A stretch of DNA of 64,000 nucleotides. It comes from JAUILH01 sp965230535 (GTDB lineage: Bacteria > Bacteroidota > Bacteroidia > Flavobacteriales_D > JAUILH01). Under the pieces are notes generated by a model, which was not told where the DNA came from, searched no databases, and saw nothing but the letters and a program-made list of their open reading frames with translations. Every line of letters begins with the position of its first letter. Position 1 is the stretch's first letter. Shown piece by piece: positions 8,293 through 16,117 of the stretch. The translations under genes were made by a program, and so were the position numbers. The stretch lies in the NCBI GenBank assembly GCA_965230535.1, contig OZ246010.1, positions 1,550,001-1,614,000 on the forward strand, in the 5' to 3' direction.

Positions 8293-9382
8293 TCAACTCT
8301 TGCCATACTCCATTAAAAAGGCCTTTAAGAAGGGCATCAAATCTCCATCCAGAACATTGTCCACATTACTTGTTTCGTGGTTGGTGCGCACATCCTTGAT
8401 CATTTTATAGGGATGCAAGACATAGTTTCTAATCTGCGAGCCCCACTCTATTTTCATCTTGCCGGCTTCAATTTCTGCTCTTGCCTCCAGACGTTTTCTC
8501 ATTTCCAGTTCGTACAACTGAGATTTAAGAAGCTGCATGGCCTTTTCCTTGTTTCCAAGTTGAGATCTCGTCTCCGAATTCTCAATCACAATTCCGGATG
8601 GTTCGTGGTGCAAACGAACAGCAGTTTCCACTTTGTTTACATTCTGTCCACCTTTTCCTCCTGCTCTGAAGGTATCCCATTTGATGTCTCCGGGATTTAC
8701 CTGAATCTCAATGCTATCATCTACCAAAGGATAAACATATACTGAAGCAAAAGAAGTATGCCTTTTTGCATTTGAATCGAAAGGAGAGATTCTCACAAGA
8801 CGGTGCACGCCATTTTCTCCTTTTAGATAACCAAAGGCAAATTCACCTTCGAATTCCAATGTAACCGTTTTTATACCAGCCACATCTCCTCCCTGATGGT
8901 CGAGTTCTTTAACCTTGTAGCCGTTCTTTTCACCCCACATGATGTACATTCTCATGAGCATGGATGCCCAATCGCAACTCTCGGTTCCACCTGCGCCCGC
9001 AGTAATTTGAAGAACAGCATTTAAACTATCTTCTTCGGCACTCAACATATTTTTGAATTCGAGCTCTTCTATGCCCTCAAGTAATTTTTCGTGAAGCGCT
9101 TCAATTTCGGATTCATCAGCTTCACCTTCTGCGTGAAACTCAATTAAAACCGATAGGTCGTCATGCATGGTTTGTAATTCCTGAAAAGCATCTGTCCAGA
9201 ATTTGAGACTCCGGATTTTTTTCATTTGCTTTTCTGCCTCCTTGGGATTGTCCCAAAACCCGGGATCCTGGGTCTTTAATTCTTCTTCCTGAATTTCCTG
9301 TAGCTTGACATCTACGTCAAAGATACCTCCTCAACGCATCCTGGCGCCTTACCAACTCCTTAATCTGATCTGAAGTTATCAT
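8293..9382 (-). CDS. prfB: Peptide chain release factor 2, with programmed +1 frameshift
   Basis: RF2 recognises UAA and UGA and hydrolyses peptidyl-tRNA. The zero frame starts at ATG 9380-9382, runs 21 codons (MITSDQIKELVRRQDALRRY then Leu) and stops at TGA 9317-9319. Shifting +1 at CTT-TGA-C gives Asp-Val-Asp-Val and an open frame to 8293, for a total of 362 residues, the normal RF2 length. The stimulating SD-like AGGAGG (9326-9331) lies 3 nt before the CTT slip codon, exactly as in E. coli prfB. The class-I GGQ motif (RAGGKGGQNVNKVET) and the RF2 tripeptide SPF (RISPFDSN) are present. A start at an internal Met near 9225 would lose the first coiled-coil helices and should not be used. Confidence 0.95.
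9316..9331 (-). promoter_or_regulatory. prfB: RF2 autoregulatory frameshift site
   Basis: Read on the minus strand this is AGGAGGTATCTTTGAC: an SD-like hexamer, a 3-nt spacer (TAT), the CTT slip codon, the in-frame TGA and the C context that weakens termination. When RF2 is scarce, termination at TGA is slow and ribosomes slip +1, making full-length RF2. This is established for enteric prfB; here the sequence match is direct and function is inferred. Confidence 0.93.
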
Positions 9383-9425
9383 AACATTATTCTTTAATCC
9401 TTCTACAAAACAAGCAATAATAATC

Positions 9426-9433
9426 TAATTTTG
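9426..9433 (+). promoter_or_regulatory. -7 element (TAATTTTG) 7 nt before start codon
   Basis: This is a full TAnnTTTG match with only 7 nt to the ATG of the DUF4105 gene. If transcription starts a few bases after the element, as in characterised Bacteroides promoters, the mRNA would be almost leaderless. No TTG is seen at the -33 position. Confidence 0.45.
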
Positions 9434-9440
9434 TAGTGAA

Positions 9441-10625
9441 ATGAGATTATTTATAATTCTTCTGTTTGTAGTCTTCGGACTGCAAAATTCAACAGCCCAG
9501 AGAAATGGTCAGGTGCATTTAGGCGACAATGCTAAAATCTATTTGGTGACCTGCGGACCAGGAAATGAAATCTGGAGTCACTTTGGTCACACCGCAATTA
9601 GAGTCACCGATCCAGATCAAGGGTTTGATAAGGCTTTTAACTATGGGATGTTCGATAGCACAGACCCTGATTTTGTTTGGAAGTTTTCCAAAAGAACTTT
9701 GATGTATTCTCTTGCGATTAGTGATTTTAACATGTTTGCGCAAGCATATATTGCAGAAGGACGCTACGTGTATCAGCAGGAAATTTTACTTGACAAATCC
9801 ACCAGAAATGAACTGTTTGAGAACTTGATCGAGAACTACAGGGATAAATCAAAGCGTTTTTATTTGTATGAATTTTTCTTCGACAACTGTGCTACAAAAC
9901 CAAGAGATCAAATAGAAATCGTGACAGACCTTAACTGGGCCACCCATAAAGATGCGGAGGAATACACTTTCAGGGACTTGATAGATAAAGGATTCACAGC
10001 TACCCCATGGGTGGATTTTGGAATCGACATTGTGTTGGGAAGTCGATTAGACAGACCCGTCACCAATCAAGAATTGATGTTTTTGCCTGAATACCTTGCA
10101 GAAATTGCTGCTGAGACGGAGGCTAATGGGAAACCGCTTTTTGGTCCTAAAGAATACATTCACGATATTGAATTCAAACAAGATGAAGCCCCATGGTTTA
10201 CGCCAACAATTTTATTCTGGAGCATTTTTATTATCATCTTTGCTTTAACCATTTTTCAGAACAACACAAGATGGATCAAGTACGTTGATGTTGCCTGGTT
10301 TACGATTTTCGGTGCCCTTGGAATTTTTGTATTGTTCATGTGGTTCGGAACTGACCATCAGGGCACAAAAGCTAACTACAACATTCTATGGGCAAACCCA
10401 CTTCACCTGTTCAGTATTGCATTCATTTTCAGTAAAAAACTGAACAAAGTTTTACCTAAATATTTGCTCATAATGGCCATCATTTTATTTGCTCAGGTAA
10501 TTGGATTTTGGCTACTCCCACAAGAGTTTCATCCTGCCAGCAGAGCCATTGTCATACTTTTGGCATTTAGATACTATGCTCTGCACAGATTGAATCAGAG
10601 AAATCTTCTATTTAAGTCTAGCTAA
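9441..10625 (+). CDS. DUF4105 membrane protein
   Basis: 394 residues. The signal peptide (about residues 1-19, ending NSTAQ) is followed by a periplasmic domain of about 230 residues with the DUF4105 hallmarks YLVTCGPGNEIWSHFGHTA and AFNYGMFD, an AxxxE-rich helical part and FFDNCATKPRD. Five hydrophobic segments follow (about 250-390). The conserved His and Cys (SHFGHT, DNCATKPRD) recall papain-like or NlpC-type active sites, but I know of no proven activity, so that is inference. The gene stands alone between divergent prfB and lpd. The start is fixed by the signal peptide and the -7 element just upstream. Confidence 0.8.
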   Translation: MRLFIILLFVVFGLQNSTAQRNGQVHLGDNAKIYLVTCGPGNEIWSHFGHTAIRVTDPDQGFDKAFNYGMFDSTDPDFVWKFSKRTLMYSLAISDFNMFAQAYIAEGRYVYQQEILLDKSTRNELFENLIENYRDKSKRFYLYEFFFDNCATKPRDQIEIVTDLNWATHKDAEEYTFRDLIDKGFTATPWVDFGIDIVLGSRLDRPVTNQELMFLPEYLAEIAAETEANGKPLFGPKEYIHDIEFKQDEAPWFTPTILFWSIFIIIFALTIFQNNTRWIKYVDVAWFTIFGALGIFVLFMWFGTDHQGTKANYNILWANPLHLFSIAFIFSKKLNKVLPKYLLIMAIILFAQVIGFWLLPQEFHPASRAIVILLAFRYYALHRLNQRNLLFKSS

Positions 10626-10670
10626 TCGTTAGGTTTTGCTAAATTCGTAATTCAACTTTAAAAGACTGAC

Positions 10671-12080
10671 ATGAGTACGTATGATGTTACCGTTATAGGA
10701 TCAGGTCCCGGAGGATATGTTGCCGCCATAAGATGCGCACAACTGGGATTAAAAACTGCCATAATTGAAAGATATAACACCCTGGGAGGCACATGCCTTA
10801 ACGTGGGATGTATTCCTTCAAAGGCACTTTTAGATTCTTCAGAACACTACCACAATGCACATAAGAACTTTGCCAAGCACGGGATTGAATTGGACAATTT
10901 ACGTCCAAATTTTGAGCAAATGATCAAGCGAAAGAATGACGTTGTAGCCCAAACTTGTGATGGTGTTAAGTACCTCATGGACAAGAATAAAATTGACGTA
11001 TTCACCGGTCACGGAAGCTTCAAAGACAAAAACACAATTGAAGTAAATCCGATTGATGGCAAAGGTGAAACACAAACCATCAGCACAAAAAACACCATCA
11101 TTGCTACCGGATCTAAGCCTTTTGCTTTTCCAGGAATGGATATTGATAAGGAACGTATCATTAGCTCAACAGAAGCGTTGGAGTTAAAAGAGATTCCAAA
11201 GAAGTTATTGATCATTGGAGCTGGTGTGATTGGACTTGAGTTAGGATCCGTTTATGCCAGACTTGGCTCGCAAGTAGAAGTGGTTGAATACGCGGATGGC
11301 ATCATCAGTTTCATGGACAGGTCTATGGGGAAAGAACTTTTGAAGTCATTGAAGAAATTAGGCATGAAGTTCCACCTAAGCCATAAAGTCAAAAACATTG
11401 AAAGAAACGGTGACAAAGTTGTGGTAAATGCCGACAACAAGAAAGGTGAAGCTGTTTCCATGGAAGGCGACTACTGTTTGGTTGCTGTTGGAAGAAAGCC
11501 ATACACTGATAATCTTGGATTGGAAAATGCCGGTGTTAAAATGGATGAACGCGGTAGAATTGAAACCGACAATCACCTTAAAACAAATGTCGAAGGTATT
11601 TATGCAATTGGAGATGTTGTGAAAGGCGCTATGCTTGCCCACAAGGCCGAGGAAGAAGGTGTTTACGTGGCTGAGATGTTGGGAGGACAAAAACCTCATA
11701 TCAATTACAATTTGATTCCTGGAGTTGTATACACATGGCCGGAAGTAGCTGCTGTTGGAGCAACCGAAGAAGAGCTCAAAGCTGCAGGCACCAAATACAA
11801 AGTGGGAAGCTTTCCATTTAAAGCGTTAGGTCGTGCAAGAGCCAGTATGGACCTTGAAGGTTTGGTGAAGATTCTTGCCGATGAAGAAACCGATGAAGTA
11901 CTTGGTGTACATATGATTGGCCCAAGAGTAGCCGACATTATTGCTGAGGCAGTTGTCGCAATGGAATACAGAGCAAGTGCCGAAGACATTTCACGTATCT
12001 GTCATGCACATCCTACATTCACAGAAGCGGTTAAAGAAGCGGCTCTGGATGCTACCGCTAAAAGACCTTTACATTTATAA
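10671..12080 (+). CDS. lpdA: Dihydrolipoyl dehydrogenase
   Basis: 469 residues, the E3 flavoprotein of the pyruvate, 2-oxoglutarate and branched-chain 2-oxoacid dehydrogenase complexes and of the glycine cleavage system; it reoxidises dihydrolipoamide with NAD+. The FAD-binding GSGPGGYVAA lies at 10-19 and the redox disulfide Cys42/Cys47 sits in GGTCLNVGCIPSKALL. The NAD-binding GAGVIGLELGSVYARLG is followed by the second FAD motif YAIGDV. The catalytic pair His447/Glu452 is in HAHPTFTE near the C-terminus. It is not next to E1/E2 genes, so it probably serves several complexes. A strong intrinsic terminator follows at 12089. Confidence 0.96.
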   Translation: MSTYDVTVIGSGPGGYVAAIRCAQLGLKTAIIERYNTLGGTCLNVGCIPSKALLDSSEHYHNAHKNFAKHGIELDNLRPNFEQMIKRKNDVVAQTCDGVKYLMDKNKIDVFTGHGSFKDKNTIEVNPIDGKGETQTISTKNTIIATGSKPFAFPGMDIDKERIISSTEALELKEIPKKLLIIGAGVIGLELGSVYARLGSQVEVVEYADGIISFMDRSMGKELLKSLKKLGMKFHLSHKVKNIERNGDKVVVNADNKKGEAVSMEGDYCLVAVGRKPYTDNLGLENAGVKMDERGRIETDNHLKTNVEGIYAIGDVVKGAMLAHKAEEEGVYVAEMLGGQKPHINYNLIPGVVYTWPEVAAVGATEEELKAAGTKYKVGSFPFKALGRARASMDLEGLVKILADEETDEVLGVHMIGPRVADIIAEAVVAMEYRASAEDISRICHAHPTFTEAVKEAALDATAKRPLHL

Positions 12081-12088
12081 AATTTCAT

Positions 12089-12116
12089 AGGACCGAACTT
12101 TTTTCGGTCCTTTTTG
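12089..12116 (+). terminator. Rho-independent terminator after lpdA
   Basis: A 9-bp stem AGGACCGAA (12089-12097) / TTCGGTCCT (12103-12111) with a 5-nt loop is followed by a T-run. It ends lpdA transcription 12 nt before the hemH start, so hemH needs its own promoter or readthrough. Confidence 0.9.
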
Positions 12117-12127
12117 TTTGTCATCAT

Positions 12128-13147
12128 ATGGGAAAAAAGACAGCAGTCTTGATGTTGCAATTGGGCACACCTGATAGTCCAAAAACTAAAGACGTTAGAA
12201 GATACCTTTCCGAATTCCTGAACGACCCCAGGGTAATTGATTTGCCAGCTTATAAAAGAAAACCTTTGGTTAACGGTATCATTGTGCCTTTTAGAGCGCC
12301 TAAGTCGGCTAAGATTTATCAGGAACTATGGGATTTATCCAATGGGAAATCTCCATTGATGGTATACTCAGAAGAACTGATTGCTAAGTTGAACAACAAA
12401 CTCGGAGATGAAGCCGATTTTTTCCTTGCCATGAGGTACGGTAATCCATCAATGGATTCTGTGCTTGAAGAAATTCGAAAAGGTGGCTACGAAAGAATCA
12501 TCATGTTCCCACTCTACCCTCAATATGCGAGTGCTTCTACAGGATCTTGTGTTGAAAAGGCATTCAGAATCATGGCCAAATGGTGGGTAATTCCTGAAGT
12601 GACAGTGATTGGACAATTTTATGATGACGATGGCTTTATTCAATGCTTTGTAAATAATGCCAGACAGTTTGATTTGGACTCATATGACCATATCATCTTT
12701 AGTTATCATGGTCTTCCGGAACGTCAGGTAGACAAGGTATACGATAGTGGCTTGTGTACTGACAGAGATTGCACGCACGAAATTACTGAAGAAAACGCCC
12801 TTTGTTATAAAGCGACATGCTACGCCACAACAAGAGCACTTGTGAAACATCTTAATCTTAAGGAGGAACATTATACTGTTGGGTTCCAATCAAGATTAGA
12901 TGATAAATGGATCAAACCATACTCTGATAAAATATTGGAAGATTTGGCCAAAGCCGGAAAGAAAAGAGTGCTTGTTTTCTCACCTGCTTTTGTGGCAGAC
13001 TGTTTGGAAACCTTAATTGAGATTGGCTCAGAATATCAGGAAGATTTTGAAGCACTTGGTGGTGAAAAGGTTGATTTGGTTCCAAGTTTAAATGCCAATG
13101 ATGACTGGGTTGAGTATCTGGAAAACAAAATCAAACTCTATCTTTAG
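12128..13147 (+). CDS. hemH: Ferrochelatase
   Basis: 339 residues. It inserts ferrous iron into protoporphyrin IX (or acts on coproporphyrin in some lineages). The family start LMLQLGTPDSP, the catalytic His194 in FSYHGLPERQ and the acidic metal-path residues Glu294 and Glu298 in FVADCLETLIEIG are all present. Cysteines at 210, 215, 226 and 231 (GLCTDRDC, ALCYKATC) could hold an iron-sulfur cluster or be incidental. The heme A synthase gene at 24256 indicates that heme feeds an aa3-type oxidase in this organism. The gene starts directly after the lpdA terminator. Confidence 0.95.
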   Translation: MGKKTAVLMLQLGTPDSPKTKDVRRYLSEFLNDPRVIDLPAYKRKPLVNGIIVPFRAPKSAKIYQELWDLSNGKSPLMVYSEELIAKLNNKLGDEADFFLAMRYGNPSMDSVLEEIRKGGYERIIMFPLYPQYASASTGSCVEKAFRIMAKWWVIPEVTVIGQFYDDDGFIQCFVNNARQFDLDSYDHIIFSYHGLPERQVDKVYDSGLCTDRDCTHEITEENALCYKATCYATTRALVKHLNLKEEHYTVGFQSRLDDKWIKPYSDKILEDLAKAGKKRVLVFSPAFVADCLETLIEIGSEYQEDFEALGGEKVDLVPSLNANDDWVEYLENKIKLYL

Positions 13148-13181
13148 ACTGAATATTTCCTCCGGGAATTAATATTTGGTC

Positions 13182-13625
13182 ATGGAAACACATATACTTT
13201 CATTTGAAGAATTAAGCAATCGTCAGCTCTATGAAATTATCAAACTCAGGTTTGATGTTTTCGTAGTTGAGCAGGATAGCATTTATGAAGAACATGATCG
13301 GATAGATTACAAATCAATGCACATGTTTACATGGAGTTCTGAGGAACGTGTGGATGCATACCTAAGAATGTTCAAGATGAACGATGAACTGGCCAGCATT
13401 GGACGCATTGCGGTTCATCCTGACAAAAGAGGCATTCAACTCGGAAGACAGTTTGTTGCTGATGCCATTGCATACATTGAATCCAATTGGAAGTGCGACA
13501 TAGAAATTGGAGCACAGACTTATCTCAAACGTTTTTACGAAGGCTTTGGATTCGTTCAGAGTTCTGAGCCATATGATGATGGCGGCATACTCCACATTAC
13601 CATGATCAGGAAATTTAAGGCATAA
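13182..13625 (+). CDS. GNAT acetyltransferase, ElaA-like
   Basis: 147 residues from the ATG at 13182; an in-frame TTG 6 nt upstream would add two residues but is a poorer choice. The N-terminal LYEIIKLRFDVFVVEQDSIY is the ElaA signature (LYxllrLRxxVFVVEQ). The acetyl-CoA pyrophosphate loop is in IGRIAVHPDKRGIQLGRQ, and the C-terminal YLKRFYEGFGFVQ is typical. The substrate of ElaA-type GNAT proteins is not established. It lies downstream of hemH and is followed by a strong bidirectional terminator. Confidence 0.85.
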   Translation: METHILSFEELSNRQLYEIIKLRFDVFVVEQDSIYEEHDRIDYKSMHMFTWSSEERVDAYLRMFKMNDELASIGRIAVHPDKRGIQLGRQFVADAIAYIESNWKCDIEIGAQTYLKRFYEGFGFVQSSEPYDDGGILHITMIRKFKA

Positions 13626-13626
13626 A

Positions 13627-13659
13627 AAAACCGGGTTCCGAAAATCGAAACCCGGTTTT
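13627..13659. terminator. Bidirectional terminator between convergent genes
   Basis: AAAACCGGGTTCCGA pairs with TCGAAACCCGGTTTT (a 15-bp stem with one mismatch and a very short loop). A-runs on the left and T-runs on the right give a U-tract on both strands, ending both the acetyltransferase gene and the T9SS cargo gene. Confidence 0.88.
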
Positions 13660-13676
13660 AGTATATCTAGATTGGA

Positions 13677-15539
13677 TTACTTAGTAATCACCATTCTTCT
13701 AGTCAACTTCTCTTTACCAGCAGTCATGCTGTAGAAGTATACACCTTTCGCGTAGTTATCAGCGTTAAGGTCTAAAGTGTAGTCACCAGCAGCAACTTTA
13801 CCCATACTCTGAGTAGAGATTACTTTACCAGTTACGTCAGTTACTTCAAAAGTTACAACAGCAGCTTCTTTTAAGCTATAGTTAACGATAGAAGCACCGT
13901 TGAATGGGTTAGGTGCATTTTGACCTAACTCTAAGTTAGAAGCTTCAATTTCACCAACACCAATTGTAGGATCAAAGTTAGCTCTAATAGAAGGTGTGCT
14001 GGTCATGAAGAACCAAGGACCACCTGAAGTTGCAGTTGGATCGTACAAGAATACAGTTTGCTCTGGAGCAAGACCACCGCTTACAGGGTAAACTCCGTTA
14101 GGTCCACCGTAGTGCTCGAAACCAACTAAGTAGCTTGTACCAGCGTTCAAGGTCAATTTACCACCTCCAACAGAAGGATCGATTGGAATGTTGATCCAGT
14201 TAGCGCTTCCAGAACTCAAGTCACCAGTTGCAACAACATAATCAGTTGGTGCATCATAGATCAAGTTAAAGTTACCACTACCATCAACTTCATAAACCTG
14301 AGGCTTAACTAAAGCTCCAACAGCAGTACTACTGTTAAACGCAATAGAGATAGCAGTTAAATCCTGAGTTGCGTAGATATCGAACAAGTTCGCCATAACG
14401 TACCCGTTAGTGTTACCAGCACCATCGTCTCCATTCCAAAGACCACCACCTTGGTAATCAAAGTCGTTTCTATCTCTACTGTAGATAAAGTCAGTTACAC
14501 TTACGATCACAGAATCCAGGTTATTATTAGGAGTAGCATCAGTAGCAAAGTTCGGATAGTCCGCTTGCCACATTGCTTCAAAGTCACCAATTGTAGTACC
14601 AAGGTTCCATGAAGTTGTAGTTGAATCATCTAAAGTCTGACCTGGTGCAAGGCTAGTAGCAACACCGTTCAAAGTAGTGATTGCAGCTCCACCAGCTGCA
14701 GGTAAAATAGTTACTTCAAGGTTAGATCCAGCCTGAGTGTTGGCTCCAACGTTAGTAATAGAACCTGTAAAAGAGTTGTTTACACTACCAGACTGCTCGT
14801 TAGGAACACCATAGTAGTTCACACCTGTAACATCATCAGAAAATGCTGGCTGAGTCAATACCAATTCATCATCAGCAGGCACAGTCAAACATACATCATC
14901 AACCATCCAAGCGTAATCCCAGTTACCAACATATTGGAAACCGATATAAGCAGTAGCACTACTACCAATTACAGAAGTCAGGTTAACAGTTAACAATTCT
15001 GGGTTAACTGCAGATGTAGAGTTCACAGCAATATTAGAGTTCACTTCAAACTGAGTCCAGTTAGTTCCATCAGTACTTGCAATTACGTAGCAAGTTCCCT
15101 GATACTTAGAGTAAAAGTTGTTAAACTCAATAGATACAGCTGGTTCAGTTGAAAGGTTGATAGGACCTGTGAAGATCAAAGCATCTTGAGTAGATGTTGC
15201 ATTTCCAACAGCATCAGAATCGAACATTGCGAAATCTCCTGTACTGGTAATTGTACCATATGTAGAAGAGAAAGAACCGGTTGGTCCTGTAGAACCAATT
15301 GTCCAGTTTGCAGTTGGGTTACCGGTGTTGGTTGTTTGCCAAGTAGCGGTACCACTGAAGTCATCACTCCACAATGTTGTACTTCTCTTACGAGGGTTTG
15401 TAGAATGATCTACATCTTTTTTTGTCATTTTTTGCTTAACGTTAACAGCTGAAGGCGCTTTTTCAAGAGAAAAGTTCACTTGAGCAAAACCTCCAAATGC
15501 CAACATCATTGCAGCAAAGGATAGGTAAATCTTTTTCAT
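13677..15539 (-). CDS. Secreted T9SS type A cargo with choice-of-anchor J-like domain
   Basis: 620 residues. The signal peptide (MKKIYLSFAAMMLAFGGFAQ) is followed by a beta-sandwich at about 52-215 that fits the choice-of-anchor J pattern: LWSDDFSG, WTIGSTGPTG, FDSDAVGN, then WMVDDVCL. Two further beta-rich parts follow, then a type A sorting domain: LGQNAPNPFNGASIVNYSL, VTDVTGKVI, YAKGVYFYSM and the final RRMVITK. No catalytic residues are recognised; surface adhesion or carbohydrate binding is possible but unproven. Codon use is strongly biased towards a few A/T-ending or AAC-type codons, as in the 36.5-45.6 kb module, suggesting high expression. A perfect TTG-N20-TAAATTTG promoter lies upstream. 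Confidence 0.85.
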   Translation of the reverse strand: MKKIYLSFAAMMLAFGGFAQVNFSLEKAPSAVNVKQKMTKKDVDHSTNPRKRSTTLWSDDFSGTATWQTTNTGNPTANWTIGSTGPTGSFSSTYGTITSTGDFAMFDSDAVGNATSTQDALIFTGPINLSTEPAVSIEFNNFYSKYQGTCYVIASTDGTNWTQFEVNSNIAVNSTSAVNPELLTVNLTSVIGSSATAYIGFQYVGNWDYAWMVDDVCLTVPADDELVLTQPAFSDDVTGVNYYGVPNEQSGSVNNSFTGSITNVGANTQAGSNLEVTILPAAGGAAITTLNGVATSLAPGQTLDDSTTTSWNLGTTIGDFEAMWQADYPNFATDATPNNNLDSVIVSVTDFIYSRDRNDFDYQGGGLWNGDDGAGNTNGYVMANLFDIYATQDLTAISIAFNSSTAVGALVKPQVYEVDGSGNFNLIYDAPTDYVVATGDLSSGSANWINIPIDPSVGGGKLTLNAGTSYLVGFEHYGGPNGVYPVSGGLAPEQTVFLYDPTATSGGPWFFMTSTPSIRANFDPTIGVGEIEASNLELGQNAPNPFNGASIVNYSLKEAAVVTFEVTDVTGKVISTQSMGKVAAGDYTLDLNADNYAKGVYFYSMTAGKEKLTRRMVITK

Positions 15540-15560
15540 ATCAATTTATTTATTTTAACT

Positions 15561-15591
15561 CAAATTTAACACATTTTACACTTAGTGTCAA
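15561..15591 (-). promoter_or_regulatory. Bacteroidota-type promoter for the T9SS cargo gene
   Basis: Read on the minus strand: TTG (15591-15589), 20 nt, TAAATTTG (15568-15561), then 21 nt to the ATG. Both elements and the spacing match the Bacteroidota sigma-ABfr consensus (TTG, 17-23 nt, TAnnTTTG). Confidence 0.75.
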
Positions 15592-15652
15592 TAAATTGAT
15601 GTAGGATTATGACCGCATATGTAGAATAAAAGACATGTTATCAGAATCCAGG

Positions 15653-16117
15653 CTAGAATTGGTCGGCAAAGGCCTCCCATTCAAAGCCTTTCGACAATAA
15701 ATACTGACTGATTTTTTGCTTTTTTTCGAATGAAGAAAGATCCTTAGTTCGTAGTTGGTTTTCTTTCTTTAAAATCAACTCATGAATAATGTCATTATAT
15801 AGCTCCAAATCTATCCCGGATAATGCTTCATTAATTAAACCAGATGGAATTCGTTTTTCGATGAGTTTGCTTTTGATTTTGATTCTTCCCCACCTTTTAA
15901 CTTTGAGTTTTCCGTTCACAAAACTTTCGGCAAATCTTCTATCATCAAGGAAGGAGGTATCAATCAGTCTGTCAACTATATGATCTGCTTGTTCAGGAGT
16001 GACATGAAAATTCTTCAACTTTTGACGAACTTCAAATTCGCACCTATCCTGATAGGCACAATAGCGTTCAAGTTTGAGAATGACTTTTTTGAGATATTCT
16101 GATTGATTAGACATCAA
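15653..16117 (-). CDS. recX: Regulatory protein RecX
   Basis: 154 residues. It inhibits RecA filament extension and ATPase in known systems. The tandem three-helix modules are visible: LKKVILKLERYCAYQDRCEF, then VRQKLKN and the linker VDRLIDTSFLDDRRFAESFV, the strongest RecX motif (x-F-L-D-D-x-R-F-A). KVKRWGRIKIKSKL and a third, degenerate module follow. The start overlaps the end of the RNase G gene by 11 nt, so expression is probably coupled to rng rather than to recA, an arrangement unlike the classic recA-recX pair. Met1 and Met2 are both possible starts. Confidence 0.88.
   Translation of the reverse strand: MMSNQSEYLKKVILKLERYCAYQDRCEFEVRQKLKNFHVTPEQADHIVDRLIDTSFLDDRRFAESFVNGKLKVKRWGRIKIKSKLIEKRIPSGLINEALSGIDLELYNDIIHELILKKENQLRTKDLSSFEKKQKISQYLLSKGFEWEAFADQF

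Noticed and set aside
8293..9225. prfB as a 310-residue protein starting at an internal ATG
   Set aside because: The upstream frame continues to the conserved +1 frameshift site and start at 9382; the short form lacks the N-terminal helices of RF2.
15186..15452. 88-codon cysteine-rich frame opposite the T9SS cargo gene
   Set aside because: The cysteines arise from antisense reading of Ala/Thr codons; no start context or homologous pattern is visible.
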